Notes: generated by a model from the sequence alone, not told the origin. Shown: positions 25,437-34,368, numbered from the stretch's first letter. The stretch is DNA of 34,473 nucleotides from Verrucomicrobiaceae bacterium (GCA_005791535.1 SXWH01000292.1:1-34473), one strand, 5' to 3'. Program-made: numbers and translations.

Positions 25437-26048
25437 TTACTGCCGGACGTCGTCGCCGGTCCACATTTTGCGATCCGGGCCGGCGCTGCGAATCTCCATT
25501 TTCTTCCCGCTGACCTGGTGGAAAAAATAGGGCGTTCCCCACAAATCGCAAAGCTCGCCGGCATTGTTCACGCGACTGTTGTCCGGGAGCTTGAGCTTCA
25601 ACTGCTTGAGATTGTCTCCAAGCAGCGCCTTCGTGATTTCTGCATTGTCGCCGACAGGATTCTCGCCGTGAACCGCACGGAAATCGCGGATGACCAAATC
25701 GATGTCGTCGATCGCCTGCCGCACATTCGCGAGAGTTGCCGGCGGAATGGGAGGCTCGGGAGGTGGCGGTGGTTCGTCCGCATCACGGATGGGTTGGGGT
25801 TTGGCGGCAGGAACGAAATCGGGACTTACTGGTGAAACGGTGTCGGCCACGGGTCCATCCGTTACAAGAGGGACGGGAACGCCGGCGCCGGATGGTTTCG
25901 GCGATTCGGGCTGCGTTTGTGTTGATCGATTCGGAAGCTTCTCCGGCTGGGGCAAGGTCGGTTTGCCGGATGGGATGCTTACGGCAACAACGAGAACTGC
26001 CACGACGACCGCAGCGCCGATCCAGAGCCCGGGATTCTGTTTTTCCAT
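25437..26048 (-). CDS. membrane-anchored proline-rich protein with GspG-like C-terminal domain
   Basis: A 203-aa protein: a single N-terminal hydrophobic helix (about 8-25, LWIGAAVVVAVLVVAVSI), a Pro-rich spacer (about 28-102, with a PPPPPEPPIPP run), and a C-terminal globular part (about 104-203). The end, LCDLWGTPYFFHQVSGKKMEIRSAGPDRKMWTGDDV, is the look of the soluble domain of type II pseudopilin GspG (DxWGxPY, then S.G.D....GDD). It lacks the usual prepilin cleavage motif (G/F-T-L-I-E) before the helix, so it is probably an anchored single-pass protein, not a pilin. It starts 24 nt after the DUF1501 gene and is likely translated with it, hinting at a role in placing the exported DUF1501/DUF1800 proteins. 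Family placement is inference. Confidence 0.7.
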   Translation of the reverse strand: MEKQNPGLWIGAAVVVAVLVVAVSIPSGKPTLPQPEKLPNRSTQTQPESPKPSGAGVPVPLVTDGPVADTVSPVSPDFVPAAKPQPIRDADEPPPPPEPPIPPATLANVRQAIDDIDLVIRDFRAVHGENPVGDNAEITKALLGDNLKQLKLKLPDNSRVNNAGELCDLWGTPYFFHQVSGKKMEIRSAGPDRKMWTGDDVRQ

Positions 26049-26072
26049 GAACTGTGGCTTCCGGTGCGCGGG

Positions 26073-27596
26073 CTATGACATGAAGCCGAGGTCCGGATTC
26101 GCAAAGCGCCCGAGGTTTGGGAACACTGTTGGCATGTCGGTCGGAGTGACGCCGAACCATTTTGCGAGCGTTGCGCTGTATTCGTCCACACTGGTTGTAG
26201 GAATCCAGGTTCCGCCGCTGCCGGTGTCGCTCGGTCCACCGAGTTGCAGAACGGGATAGCTTCCGTAGGTGCGCTGGCCGCGGACTGCGCCGCCGAAGAC
26301 GAAGTGGTGTCCACCCCATGCGTGGTCGGTGCCCTGGCCGTTCGGGCTCATGCGGCGGCCGAAGTCGCTGGCCGTGAATCCCGTGACGCTCTGAGCCAGC
26401 GATGCGTCGGTAAGCGAGAGTTGTTCGATGGCGCGCTGGAAGGCGAACACGGCTTCGCTCAACTCGTTCAACAGATTTGCGTGCGAGCCGAAGAGCGGCG
26501 CGTTCGCTGTACCGATTGGGTTGGCGGTGTTGCCGACCTGATTGGTGTGCGTGTCGTAGCCGCCCACATTGACGAAGAAAATCTGGCGCTTCATGCCCAG
26601 CGCGACGCGAGCGGCGATAAGGCGGGCGACCATTTTGAGCTGATTGCCGAGGCTTGTCGTTGGAAACGCAGTTGTGAAGTAGTTGGTGGCCGCCGTCGGT
26701 GTGATTGCCGTGTTGAGCGTATCGCCAAGAACGATGGCGCGGTCCAGCACGTCGCCGAACGCGGTTTCCTGAATATTCGGTTGGGACAGCCGGGCGATGT
26801 TGAGCATCGCGGTCTTCCGGTTTCCAGTCACCCCGGAGAGCGTCACCGCGCCGCCGGTCGAAACATGATACTGCTTCAACTTCGCCACGTTCGCGGCGTC
26901 TTCTCCGGGTTGGAGCGTAATGTCAAAAGTGTTGGAGATTTCGAACGTATTTTGTCCTGCGATGCTGGTGCAAAGCGAGATGGCCTGTGACGTGCGCTGG
27001 CTCGCGGTCATGTCGAGGAACAGTTCGCGCGCTGCCCGACCGCCCCATCCCGTGGTGGCCGGTTGATCGGGCAGTGATGTCTGCCAGTGTGTGACCTGAT
27101 CGCTGTGGCTGAAGAGTTGCGGCGGCTTGGCGACGAGGTTGTTTCGGTACTGGTCGCGGGTCATCGGGTAGAGGAGGGGGCCGGAGTTCATGATCACGCC
27201 GAGTTTTCCCTCGTGGAACAGCGTCCCGAGCTCCTGGCAGTTCGGATGCAAGCCGTAGGTGCGGCCATCGGAATTCAGCGAAGTGAGCGGGATGAGTGCA
27301 CTCTCCGGAATTGCCATGGTCTGGCGCAGTGCGGCGTAGTTTCCGTATTCGGTGCCGGTGGGAACGACGAGGTTGTTGGCGTCATTGCCTCCCGACATGA
27401 AGACACACACGAGCGCCTTGTAGTCGCTGATTCCCGAACCTGCCTGCGCGAGCGCGGAGTTGATGAATCGGAAATCGCGGATCTGGTTGGTGACGGCGAC
27501 GGTTCCGACCGCCGCGCATGCTGCCTGCCGGATGAAATCGCGGCGGGTGCTTAGCAGGAGCTGGCGGTCGTCTTGGACTGAGTTTTTCGGGCGCAT
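26073..27596 (-). CDS. Tat-exported DUF1501 protein
   Basis: DUF1501 proteins belong to the alkaline-phosphatase/sulfatase-like superfamily by fold, but their reaction is unproven. The 507-aa product starts with a twin-arginine signal (STRRDFIR, arginines 18-19, then AACAAVGTVAVT), so it is exported folded, often with metal. The body has VCVFMSGGNDANNLVVP (about 63-79), GGYDTH, and TASDFGRRMSPNGQGTDHAWGGHH, the characteristic DUF1501 metal-site motifs. It lies 31 nt downstream of the DUF1800 gene and precedes the GspG-like gene: DUF1800-DUF1501 pairs are a widespread arrangement. The other classical partner type, PSCyt1-DUF1549-DUF1553, occurs about 4 kb away on the opposite strand. Confidence 0.93.
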   Translation of the reverse strand: MRPKNSVQDDRQLLLSTRRDFIRQAACAAVGTVAVTNQIRDFRFINSALAQAGSGISDYKALVCVFMSGGNDANNLVVPTGTEYGNYAALRQTMAIPESALIPLTSLNSDGRTYGLHPNCQELGTLFHEGKLGVIMNSGPLLYPMTRDQYRNNLVAKPPQLFSHSDQVTHWQTSLPDQPATTGWGGRAARELFLDMTASQRTSQAISLCTSIAGQNTFEISNTFDITLQPGEDAANVAKLKQYHVSTGGAVTLSGVTGNRKTAMLNIARLSQPNIQETAFGDVLDRAIVLGDTLNTAITPTAATNYFTTAFPTTSLGNQLKMVARLIAARVALGMKRQIFFVNVGGYDTHTNQVGNTANPIGTANAPLFGSHANLLNELSEAVFAFQRAIEQLSLTDASLAQSVTGFTASDFGRRMSPNGQGTDHAWGGHHFVFGGAVRGQRTYGSYPVLQLGGPSDTGSGGTWIPTTSVDEYSATLAKWFGVTPTDMPTVFPNLGRFANPDLGFMS

Positions 27597-27627
27597 GGTC
27601 GTGGAGTGTTGAGGTTTGTTCTTCAGG

Positions 27628-30600
27628 TCACTTCTGGATCGTGAATTGTGGCGACGTCACGATGAGATGAATCACGGAGCGCGCGCGGTCGCGGCGGTGG
27701 GTTAGTTGTGTCGTCGTCGCCGTGGCGTAGGACGTAGTCGCTCCGTTTGTGTAAGAGATGTTCGTATAAGTGTTTGGCGCGCTCACGGGGTTGGCGCGAA
27801 AGGTGACGTAGTTGTAGATTTCGTCTTCCATCGCTGTGGACATTTGCCCAGCCATCAGGAGTTTCGACATTTCGCGGATGAAATTGCGGAGGTTGTCGCC
27901 TGCACTGTTTGCAGGATCGTTGTCCGTCCATGGTGTAGCGGAGCCGGGTCGGATGTTCATCCATGGGGAAATATCCACCGCGATATCTGCCCCACCTGCA
28001 TTGAAGCTGCTGATTCCGGTTGTGTAGCTTGGATTGAAGATGCCGTTGTACAGGTAGTTGGCCTGACCGATGGTGGTGGTGTCCGAAGTGAGCTGAAACT
28101 CCGGCGTGTAAAGGCCAGCGGCTGCAATCTCGCCCGGGTACTGGTAGTCCGGCAGGTAGAAGTTGAACACCGTGGGTGAGCCCATTGGCGTCATTCCGAG
28201 CGACGTGTCCGTGTTGCCGACTGTGAAATCACCGTAGCCGCCGGCGAGTGCGTAGCCCGCGGCGTGGCCTCCACGGTCGAGGACGGGAGTTTCTGCCGAT
28301 GCGACCATTTGGTTGCTGAGCGTGCCGCCATTGACCAGTGCGCCGGTGCCATCGACCGGGTAGGCCGCGGTCACCGTGAAGCGATACTTATCGATCACGG
28401 ATGCGACTTGGAGCAGGTCGTCCACGGGCGAGAAGTTGCTGGTATCGAGTTTAAAATCGAAATAGACATTAGCCCCGACCGTCAAGCCGTGCTCGGAATT
28501 GCAAGTAATTGTGCAGGTTCCCGTCGTTGCAGGAGCCGTCGGCTTTGGAAGCGAATAGCTGCCGGTCATTACGGAGATGTCACAGGCCGGGGTGCCGGTG
28601 GTTGCGAGCGCTTCATTGCCTGCCGGCAGATCCAATGTGATCACGGTCGCGCTCGTTACGGTTATCGGGTAGAGGCCGCTGAATGTCGTCAATGCGCCAT
28701 CGCGGAAACGGACGTATGCCCTCGTTCCGGTCGCCAGACCGTGGTTGGCGCCGCTGGTCACAGTGACTGTGAGCCCACCTGCGGTCTTTGCATAAGTACC
28801 GCGATGCGCATCCTTGGCACGTACGGCGAAGCTTGTGGCGGTTTGCGTGAATGTGCCGCCCAGTGTAGAGGTTGTGTAGGTTCCGGAAAGAGCCAGTGGC
28901 GTGGTGCCGGCCGGTGTGGAGTCACCGAAGGTCAGCGCGAATGTTTGTCCGCTAGTGATTCCATGGGGAGCCGTCGTGTTGATGGTAATTCCGCCGCCGT
29001 CCTGCTGCCATGTTCCGTTCAGGCTGAATTGCGGCGGGAAGGCGCGCGCGATGTTGGTCACGCGGATGATTGGTTCACGCTGCTTGCCGTAGCCGATGGC
29101 CTGACGCGCGGTCACCGAGCGGGCCTCGTAGTCGAGCAGGATGGCCTTTACCACAGCCTTCATATCGCCGCGGACACCGCTTCCGTTGTCGTTGAACTTC
29201 GAGACGACGCGGTAAACGTATCCCGGGCTCGGCGTGCTGGTGACAAGGCGCTGGATGAGCTGCCGGCAGATGAACGGACCGACGTTCGGGTGGTTGAAGA
29301 TTTTGTCGTGCGAATACAGGAGTTCCTGCGCAGGGAGGGCGCGGTAGGCGGCGTCGTTGTATTGCGTGCTGCTGTGGGTTGCATACGGATCGAGCGGCAA
29401 TCCGCCGACCGTCGGGAGTCCGGGGATTACGACGTTATTCAGGAGTCGTTTCTGTCCCGTGAAGTGCCGCACCGGGACTTCGCGCATCGGTTCCAGATAA
29501 TTCGTGGAGGCACCAAAAGATGTGCGCACTCCGCCGGGATTCGTCGTATCGGCATACCACCAATCCCATCCGGTAAAGACATGCGCGAAACCGATAATCG
29601 CGTCCTGATCATAGGTCGGAATCGGGAGTCCTTTCGAATCGAGGATGAGCGTGCCGTCGGGATGCAGGCGATTCAGGCCGAGACTGAAGAGCTGCTTGAT
29701 TTCGCGCGCGTAGTTCTCGTTCGGAATCTGGCCGGTGGTGATGTTCGGCTTGTCGTTACGCACCATGTCGAGGTAGCGGCCCATCGCAGGGTGGAGCGTG
29801 ACCGAGAGGAGGATGTCGCGGAAGTTGCCAAATGCACCGGCGTTCAGCGTGGAACTGCCACCGTAGCCCGTGATTCCGGTGAGGACTTTCGGAACGGGAT
29901 TCACGACAGGGTTCACCTGATTGTTCGGGTCCGCCGGGTCGAGGTGTCCCGCAAGCAGCATGTCGTAATAATCACTGACGGCATGGGCATTGTCATCCAG
30001 CGGGCTGCCGTCGGCAGTGGAGGTCACGAGAATTTCACTGAGTGCAAATGTGAAACGCTGACGGAGTTGATCCTCTGCGGTTACCGCGTTTTTCCACCAG
30101 GAATTGGTCATCAGGCTGCTGCCGTATGTGGGGCCTTCGGTATCCGTGCGGGCGCGGTTCTCAAAGACGAATGGATAGGCGAGCGTGATTGGTTTTGCGA
30201 ATTGCGCGTCGATCCAGCCCTCGTATCCCAGCGCCTGCACCTCGGCGATATTGGCCGGGCTTGCTCCGAATGTGGCCTGCGAGAGGAACCGCGAGGCTGC
30301 TGCGTAGTCGGTGTGATCGTCGGGGAATGAAGGCGGCGCTGGCGGTGCGGTGAAGGTCTGGGAACCGGCAGCAAGACGGAAGTTTCCGCGGATTTCGCCG
30401 TTTGGATAATTCGCCGTGTGGATGTTGATGTAGCAGTCGCCGTTTTCGATCAGCTTCACCACGTCGGCGGCATCGCTGTCGTTGTCGCCGTCCTTGTCGG
30501 TGATACCCGCGACGCTCGTGATATTCCACGTGTAGCTGCCATCCGGTCCGGGCGAGAAGTCGTCGATGTCATACACGATCTGTCCGCCGTCGGCCGAACT

Positions 30601-32928
30601 GTGAAGGTGCTTCGCAGTCACACCGGTTGTAAGGTTTCCGTAGGTGAAGAAGAGCTTCGCGGTTGTTTTATCCGCGCTCATGAGCAGCGTCGCGGAGCCG
30701 AAGCCACCGGTGACTGCGCCGCCCTGCGAGCCCATGGCGGTCGTGTAAAGCGTGCTGCTTCCGCTCAGCGGGGTGGCGGGAATGTATTGCGTGAGCACAT
30801 AACCGGGAACGACTTCGCTCGGCGCAGTTGTGGGTTGTCCTGGTTTCGCCCATCCGATGGCGAGATTGTCGCTTCCGCTGTCCTCTTTATGCAGCACTTC
30901 GAAGTAGTACCGGCGCCCCGCGTACATCTGCAGCATTTCTGTCTTGGCTGCTGTGCTCCAATCTGGCGCGACGCTCGATGGCGCGGTGAGTTCTGCGCGG
31001 AGCCATGCGTTGACGGGTTCTTCGTCGTCCGAAATGTAAAGCCGCGCGGCGTCATCTCCTGAGAGCCAGAATGTGTAGGTGCCGGTGGCTGCGGCGGTGA
31101 TGTATCCCCGGATGCGCGCGCCATAGCTGTCGGCGACATTCGACGGCGCTTGCAGCGAGGTGAGCAGCGAAGTCGAGGTCGGGCCATTACCGGTGGGAAT
31201 TGAGGCTACACTGCTTCCGGTGACGCCGTCCCATTGTTCGCGGGTGACGCCGCCCGATGTCTGCAGCACCGTGATTTTCAAAATCGCGGAGCCACTCCCA
31301 TTTGGATTCGATGCGGTGAGCACGACGTTCCATTCGCCAGCCTGCGTGGGCGAACCCGAAATCAGGCCGAGTGCGCTGACAGTGAGTCCCGGTGGCAGAT
31401 TTGCCGCGCCAAATCCCGTCGGGCTCGAACTGGCGGTGATCTGGTAATTCACCGGTGTGCCGCCGACGAACGTATACATCTCCAGCGGGCTCGTAATCTG
31501 CGGCGCGACAGTCGGGAACATGCGCGATGCGGGAATGACCTGGAGTGCCTGATTAGCCGATGACCAGCGAAGATGGCACTCCGCTGTGTTTGTTGTTTCA
31601 AAATGCTCGAGCACGATCGGCACACGGACCCCGGCAATAAGGGGAATAGTGCCTGTGCTCGTGCCGCTTGGGTTGCCGTCCGTCGCTCCGTTATTCGGCC
31701 ATTTATTTACGAGCAGTTGTCCGTTTACCCAAAGGCGGGTTGCGCGATTGTGCTCCACGGAGAATGTGTAAATCTGAGAAAACTCGGGCAGTACCTCGCC
31801 AGTCCACCTGCATGCGAAATAATCCACGTTCACTCCAACGGCCGGCGACCCTTCGCCCTGAACCGTCGCACTTCCTGTCGCTGTCGGCCAGTCGTAATCA
31901 ATGGTCGCGTCTACGCGGCTGACGGCCGGTGTCGTGAAGAGCGGGGCGACGCCCGCAGTTCCGCCATCGGGATTCAAATTTGTCGCTTCGTTGTAGAATC
32001 GAGCGAAAAGCCCGGTTCCGTTCGCCGAGGTCTCGTCGGTGATGATGATGGCTGCGGTTTTCGGTTCGCCGAGGGTGTAGGTCGGGCTCGCAGAGAGCGT
32101 TACGATTACCGCCTCGGGCGATTCCACCGCTGCGTCCTGGGTCGGGGTTACGATGATCGTCGCGCTCGTCGCTGCCATGGGCAGAACCACGGAGCCTGTC
32201 AGCGCTGTGTAATCACTTCCGGCGGTCGCTCCGCCGCCCACTGTGTAATTGACCGTGATGGGCTTGATGCCGCCCGTGCGGACGACGGAAATGACGCCCG
32301 GGTTCAGCGAGTTCTCGGCGATTTCGTCGGCTGCAGCGCGGATGGTGACCACGCTCGGCGCGGTAAGCGCACCGGTGACAAATGCGAGGTCGGACTGTCC
32401 GCTGAGGCCGTGGCTGTATCCGCTCTCCGGATCGAGACCGAGCTGGATTTCCTCCCAATCATCCACGCCGTCGCCATCGCTGTCTTTTTCATAAACCGCA
32501 ACGCGGTAAAATTTGACATTTCCGCCCGCGGGGAAGGACTGCTGAAGGTCGCCGCCCGAGCCATCGAGGAAGCCGGTCGCGTCGGACCAGTTCGAGGGGT
32601 TGGTGATGTCGGTGCTGCTTTGCACCTTGTAGCGTTTGCCGATGATCGACGGCCAGCTCACCTGAATGTTCCCGCCTGTCAGCGAAAGGTCGGTCACCTT
32701 GATGATGTCCGTCGGCGAAAACGGGTCGGTGCCCGCCTTGGCTTCGTCGGCGTTTGTTTTGCCGTCGCCATCCGCGTCCGCTGCTGCGGCAAGGGCGTCC
32801 GCGCTAAACTTCGTCCTCCACACATCGCCCACGCCGTCGTTATCGAGGTCGATGACTGCGCGAGCCGGCGTGACAAGTGTGCTCAGTGCGAGGATTGCGG
32901 CTGAAAGGAAGAATCGCGGTGTTTTCAT
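27628..32928 (-). CDS. 1766-aa exported DUF1800 protein with Calx-beta, PA14 and CHRD domains
   Basis: A signal peptide (1 to about 24, MKTPRFFLSAAILALSTL) leads into calcium-type DxDxDG segments (DLDNDGVGD at 27, DADGDG at 51, DSDGDGVDDWEE at 149), a Calx-beta domain (about 193-298), a PA14 domain (about 304-470), an Ig/He_PIG-like module (about 476-555, NLPPGLTVSALGLISGSP), a second PA14-like domain (about 558-710), a CHRD domain (about 722-860, KHLHSS...NIHTANYPNGEIRG), and the DUF1800 catalytic-type region (about 871-1300 and 1545-1766: LSQATFGAS, RQRFTFALSEILVTS, NYAREIKQLFSLGLN, FNFYLPDYQYPG). About 245 residues (1300-1545) with three HGI/HGL repeats interrupt DUF1800. Function of DUF1800 is unknown; PA14 and CHRD suggest carbohydrate or matrix contact. 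The ATG 32928 is chosen because the signal peptide begins there. Confidence 0.9.
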   Translation of the reverse strand: MKTPRFFLSAAILALSTLVTPARAVIDLDNDGVGDVWRTKFSADALAAAADADGDGKTNADEAKAGTDPFSPTDIIKVTDLSLTGGNIQVSWPSIIGKRYKVQSSTDITNPSNWSDATGFLDGSGGDLQQSFPAGGNVKFYRVAVYEKDSDGDGVDDWEEIQLGLDPESGYSHGLSGQSDLAFVTGALTAPSVVTIRAAADEIAENSLNPGVISVVRTGGIKPITVNYTVGGGATAGSDYTALTGSVVLPMAATSATIIVTPTQDAAVESPEAVIVTLSASPTYTLGEPKTAAIIITDETSANGTGLFARFYNEATNLNPDGGTAGVAPLFTTPAVSRVDATIDYDWPTATGSATVQGEGSPAVGVNVDYFACRWTGEVLPEFSQIYTFSVEHNRATRLWVNGQLLVNKWPNNGATDGNPSGTSTGTIPLIAGVRVPIVLEHFETTNTAECHLRWSSANQALQVIPASRMFPTVAPQITSPLEMYTFVGGTPVNYQITASSSPTGFGAANLPPGLTVSALGLISGSPTQAGEWNVVLTASNPNGSGSAILKITVLQTSGGVTREQWDGVTGSSVASIPTGNGPTSTSLLTSLQAPSNVADSYGARIRGYITAAATGTYTFWLSGDDAARLYISDDEEPVNAWLRAELTAPSSVAPDWSTAAKTEMLQMYAGRRYYFEVLHKEDSGSDNLAIGWAKPGQPTTAPSEVVPGYVLTQYIPATPLSGSSTLYTTAMGSQGGAVTGGFGSATLLMSADKTTAKLFFTYGNLTTGVTAKHLHSSADGGQIVYDIDDFSPGPDGSYTWNITSVAGITDKDGDNDSDAADVVKLIENGDCYINIHTANYPNGEIRGNFRLAAGSQTFTAPPAPPSFPDDHTDYAAASRFLSQATFGASPANIAEVQALGYEGWIDAQFAKPITLAYPFVFENRARTDTEGPTYGSSLMTNSWWKNAVTAEDQLRQRFTFALSEILVTSTADGSPLDDNAHAVSDYYDMLLAGHLDPADPNNQVNPVVNPVPKVLTGITGYGGSSTLNAGAFGNFRDILLSVTLHPAMGRYLDMVRNDKPNITTGQIPNENYAREIKQLFSLGLNRLHPDGTLILDSKGLPIPTYDQDAIIGFAHVFTGWDWWYADTTNPGGVRTSFGASTNYLEPMREVPVRHFTGQKRLLNNVVIPGLPTVGGLPLDPYATHSSTQYNDAAYRALPAQELLYSHDKIFNHPNVGPFICRQLIQRLVTSTPSPGYVYRVVSKFNDNGSGVRGDMKAVVKAILLDYEARSVTARQAIGYGKQREPIIRVTNIARAFPPQFSLNGTWQQDGGGITINTTAPHGITSGQTFALTFGDSTPAGTTPLALSGTYTTSTLGGTFTQTATSFAVRAKDAHRGTYAKTAGGLTVTVTSGANHGLATGTRAYVRFRDGALTTFSGLYPITVTSATVITLDLPAGNEALATTGTPACDISVMTGSYSLPKPTAPATTGTCTITCNSEHGLTVGANVYFDFKLDTSNFSPVDDLLQVASVIDKYRFTVTAAYPVDGTGALVNGGTLSNQMVASAETPVLDRGGHAAGYALAGGYGDFTVGNTDTSLGMTPMGSPTVFNFYLPDYQYPGEIAAAGLYTPEFQLTSDTTTIGQANYLYNGIFNPSYTTGISSFNAGGADIAVDISPWMNIRPGSATPWTDNDPANSAGDNLRNFIREMSKLLMAGQMSTAMEDEIYNYVTFRANPVSAPNTYTNISYTNGATTSYATATTTQLTHRRDRARSVIHLIVTSPQFTIQK

Positions 32929-32989
32929 GTGCGTGATTTCGGATGGGTCGGAGTGGGCGAAGAACGAGGCCGTGCCTCGGAGTTTGGCG

Positions 32990-33019
32990 ATTTTAAGCAA
33001 CAGTTTTTGAACCGTGCAA
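32990..33019 (-). promoter_or_regulatory. candidate promoter of the DUF1800-DUF1501 run, plus leader hairpin
   Basis: On the minus strand TTGCAC (33019-33014) is followed after 18 nt by TAAAAT (32995-32990), a good -10 with five of six consensus bases. Transcription would start near 32983 and give a leader of about 55 nt to the ATG at 32928. That leader contains a perfect 6-bp hairpin CGAGGC/GCCTCG with a 3-nt loop (32965-32979), 36 nt before the start codon. Confidence 0.4.
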
Positions 33020-33138
33020 CGAATGAATTTCCTTTCATGTGTAACGATTCTGCTGTCCGGCATAACGGAACCCGGAAGCGGGGCGGAGGAATGTTGCGAA
33101 GCTGTGGAGAATCGAAGCCGGAGCTCCGCTTCAATTCG

Positions 33139-33663
33139 TCACCGAAGCCGTGAAAGTTCCCCCAGCAGCACCGCCCTGCGGGATTCGTATTCTGCGCGCC
33201 GCGCCTTTAGTTTCGCGGCTTTTTCGTTGCCCGAGAAAATTCCGTAAATCGCAACGCCAATGAAGACGATTCCGAACAGCGGGAAAAATGACGGTGCGCC
33301 CATTGACGATGCCGCGACCGTCCAAGCAAGGCCGAAGCAAGCCACAAGGATGCCGGTAATCATCGAGCCGGTGCTCGGTTCGTATTTCACCCCATTCTTG
33401 CCCGCCATGAGGTACGTCTCGCGCTCGGCGGCCCATTCGCGGTCGAGCATTTCGATGTCATTCTGGATTCGAATGATGTCGAGATTGCCCGCGATTGCGT
33501 CCGTTTTCGCTGAAATCTGGTCGAGCTTTTCCGTGAACACCGCAGACGCCGTGCGCTGGATGGAAAGCTGACTGTTGCAGTGGGTGCACGTGACGTAACG
33601 CGCGCCTTCGGCTACTTCGAGTGGTGCGCCGCATTCATTGCAGCGGAGGGTGACGATATTCAT
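33139..33663 (-). CDS. zinc-ribbon membrane protein of unknown function
   Basis: A 174-aa protein: an N-terminal zinc ribbon with CNEC (8-11) and CTHC (26-29), a helical and possibly coiled-coil stretch (about 40-80, KLDQISAKTDAIAGNLDII), two hydrophobic segments (about 100-145, ITGILVACFGLAWTVAASS and FFPLFGIVFIGVAIYGIF), and a basic C-terminal helix (KAAKLKARRAEYESRRAVLL). Such ribbon plus two-helix proteins are common, unnamed membrane proteins. It is divergent from ilvC and convergent with nothing; the DUF1800 promoter region lies downstream of it. No pathway can be inferred. Confidence 0.7.
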   Translation of the reverse strand: MNIVTLRCNECGAPLEVAEGARYVTCTHCNSQLSIQRTASAVFTEKLDQISAKTDAIAGNLDIIRIQNDIEMLDREWAAERETYLMAGKNGVKYEPSTGSMITGILVACFGLAWTVAASSMGAPSFFPLFGIVFIGVAIYGIFSGNEKAAKLKARRAEYESRRAVLLGELSRLR

Positions 33664-33804
33664 CGCTGCTGCCTTTAGCCGCCTGTGCGTGCATTCGCAA
33701 CACTCCGTCGCGGGCCGCCTTTTCCCGATGGGGGGAAATCTTCATTTCAAGCGTCATCGCGCTTGCACAATAGAAATGAACCGCTACCGTCCCGCCCCTT
33801 TTCT
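33664..33804. promoter_or_regulatory. divergent promoter region between the zinc-ribbon gene and ilvC
   Basis: This 141-nt gap must serve both genes. On the plus strand TTGCAC (33763-33768) is followed after 16 nt by TACCGT, a weak -10 near 33785-33790, only 14 nt before the ilvC ATG. No leader peptide, T-box or leucine-type attenuator is visible. Weak evidence. Confidence 0.25.
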
Positions 33805-34368
33805 ATGGCAAAAATCTACACTGACAAAGACGCCGACCTCGGCGTGTTCAAAGGCAAAACCTGCGCCGTGCTCGGCTTCGGCTCGCAGGGTCACGCTCAC
33901 GCGCTCAACCTCAAGGAATCCGGCGTAAAGGTCATCATCGGCCTCTATCCCGGCTCGAAGTCCATCCAGGTCGCGAAGGACAAAGGCTTTGAAGTGTTTG
34001 ATTCCGGCGAAGCAGTCAAAAAGGCCGACGTCATTTTCGTCGCGCTGCCCGACACGAAGCAGGCCGCAGCCTACAAGAAGGACATAGAGCCCAACCTCAC
34101 GAAGGGCAAGACGCTGCTCTTCAGCCACGGCTTCTCCATCCATTTCAAAACCATCGTCCCGCCGAAGAATGTGAACGTCATCCTCGTCGCGCCGAAAGGA
34201 CCCGGCCACATCGTGCGCCGCCAGTTCACCGAAGGCAAAGGCGTGCCTGCGCTCATCGCTGTCTATCAAGGCGGCGCGGCTGCGAAGAAAATCGCGCTCG
34301 CATGGGCGAAGGGTGTGGGTGGAACCCGCGCCGGCGTCATCGAGACCGATTTCAAGGAAGAGACCGAG
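33805..34368 (+). CDS. ilvC: ketol-acid reductoisomerase, 5' part only
   Basis: This enzyme converts acetolactate or acetohydroxybutyrate to the dihydroxy acid with NADPH and Mg2+, in valine and isoleucine synthesis. The first 188 codons match IlvC: nucleotide loop [13 protein letters not shown] (24-36), specificity loop GLYPGSKS (46-53), FSHGFSIHF (106-114), [13 protein letters not shown] (129-141), and [12 protein letters not shown] (177-188). The family continues with TDLFGEQ, which supplies Mg2+ ligands (the D and E of the helical domain); here that continuation is missing. From base 34369 the reading frame stays open to the window end but encodes 35 residues with no IlvC likeness. About 150 or more residues are therefore lacking from this copy. 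Whether this is an assembly junction or a real disruption cannot be decided here. Class I (short) IlvC is expected. Confidence 0.9.

Noticed and set aside
28264-30330. 688-codon plus-strand frame opposite the DUF1800 gene
   Set aside because: Cys/Arg/Gly-rich shadow with no motif; the opposite frame carries recognisable DUF1800 and CHRD motifs.
31573-32904. 443-codon plus-strand frame opposite the 5' half of the DUF1800 gene
   Set aside because: No start signals or motifs; composition is that of an antisense shadow.
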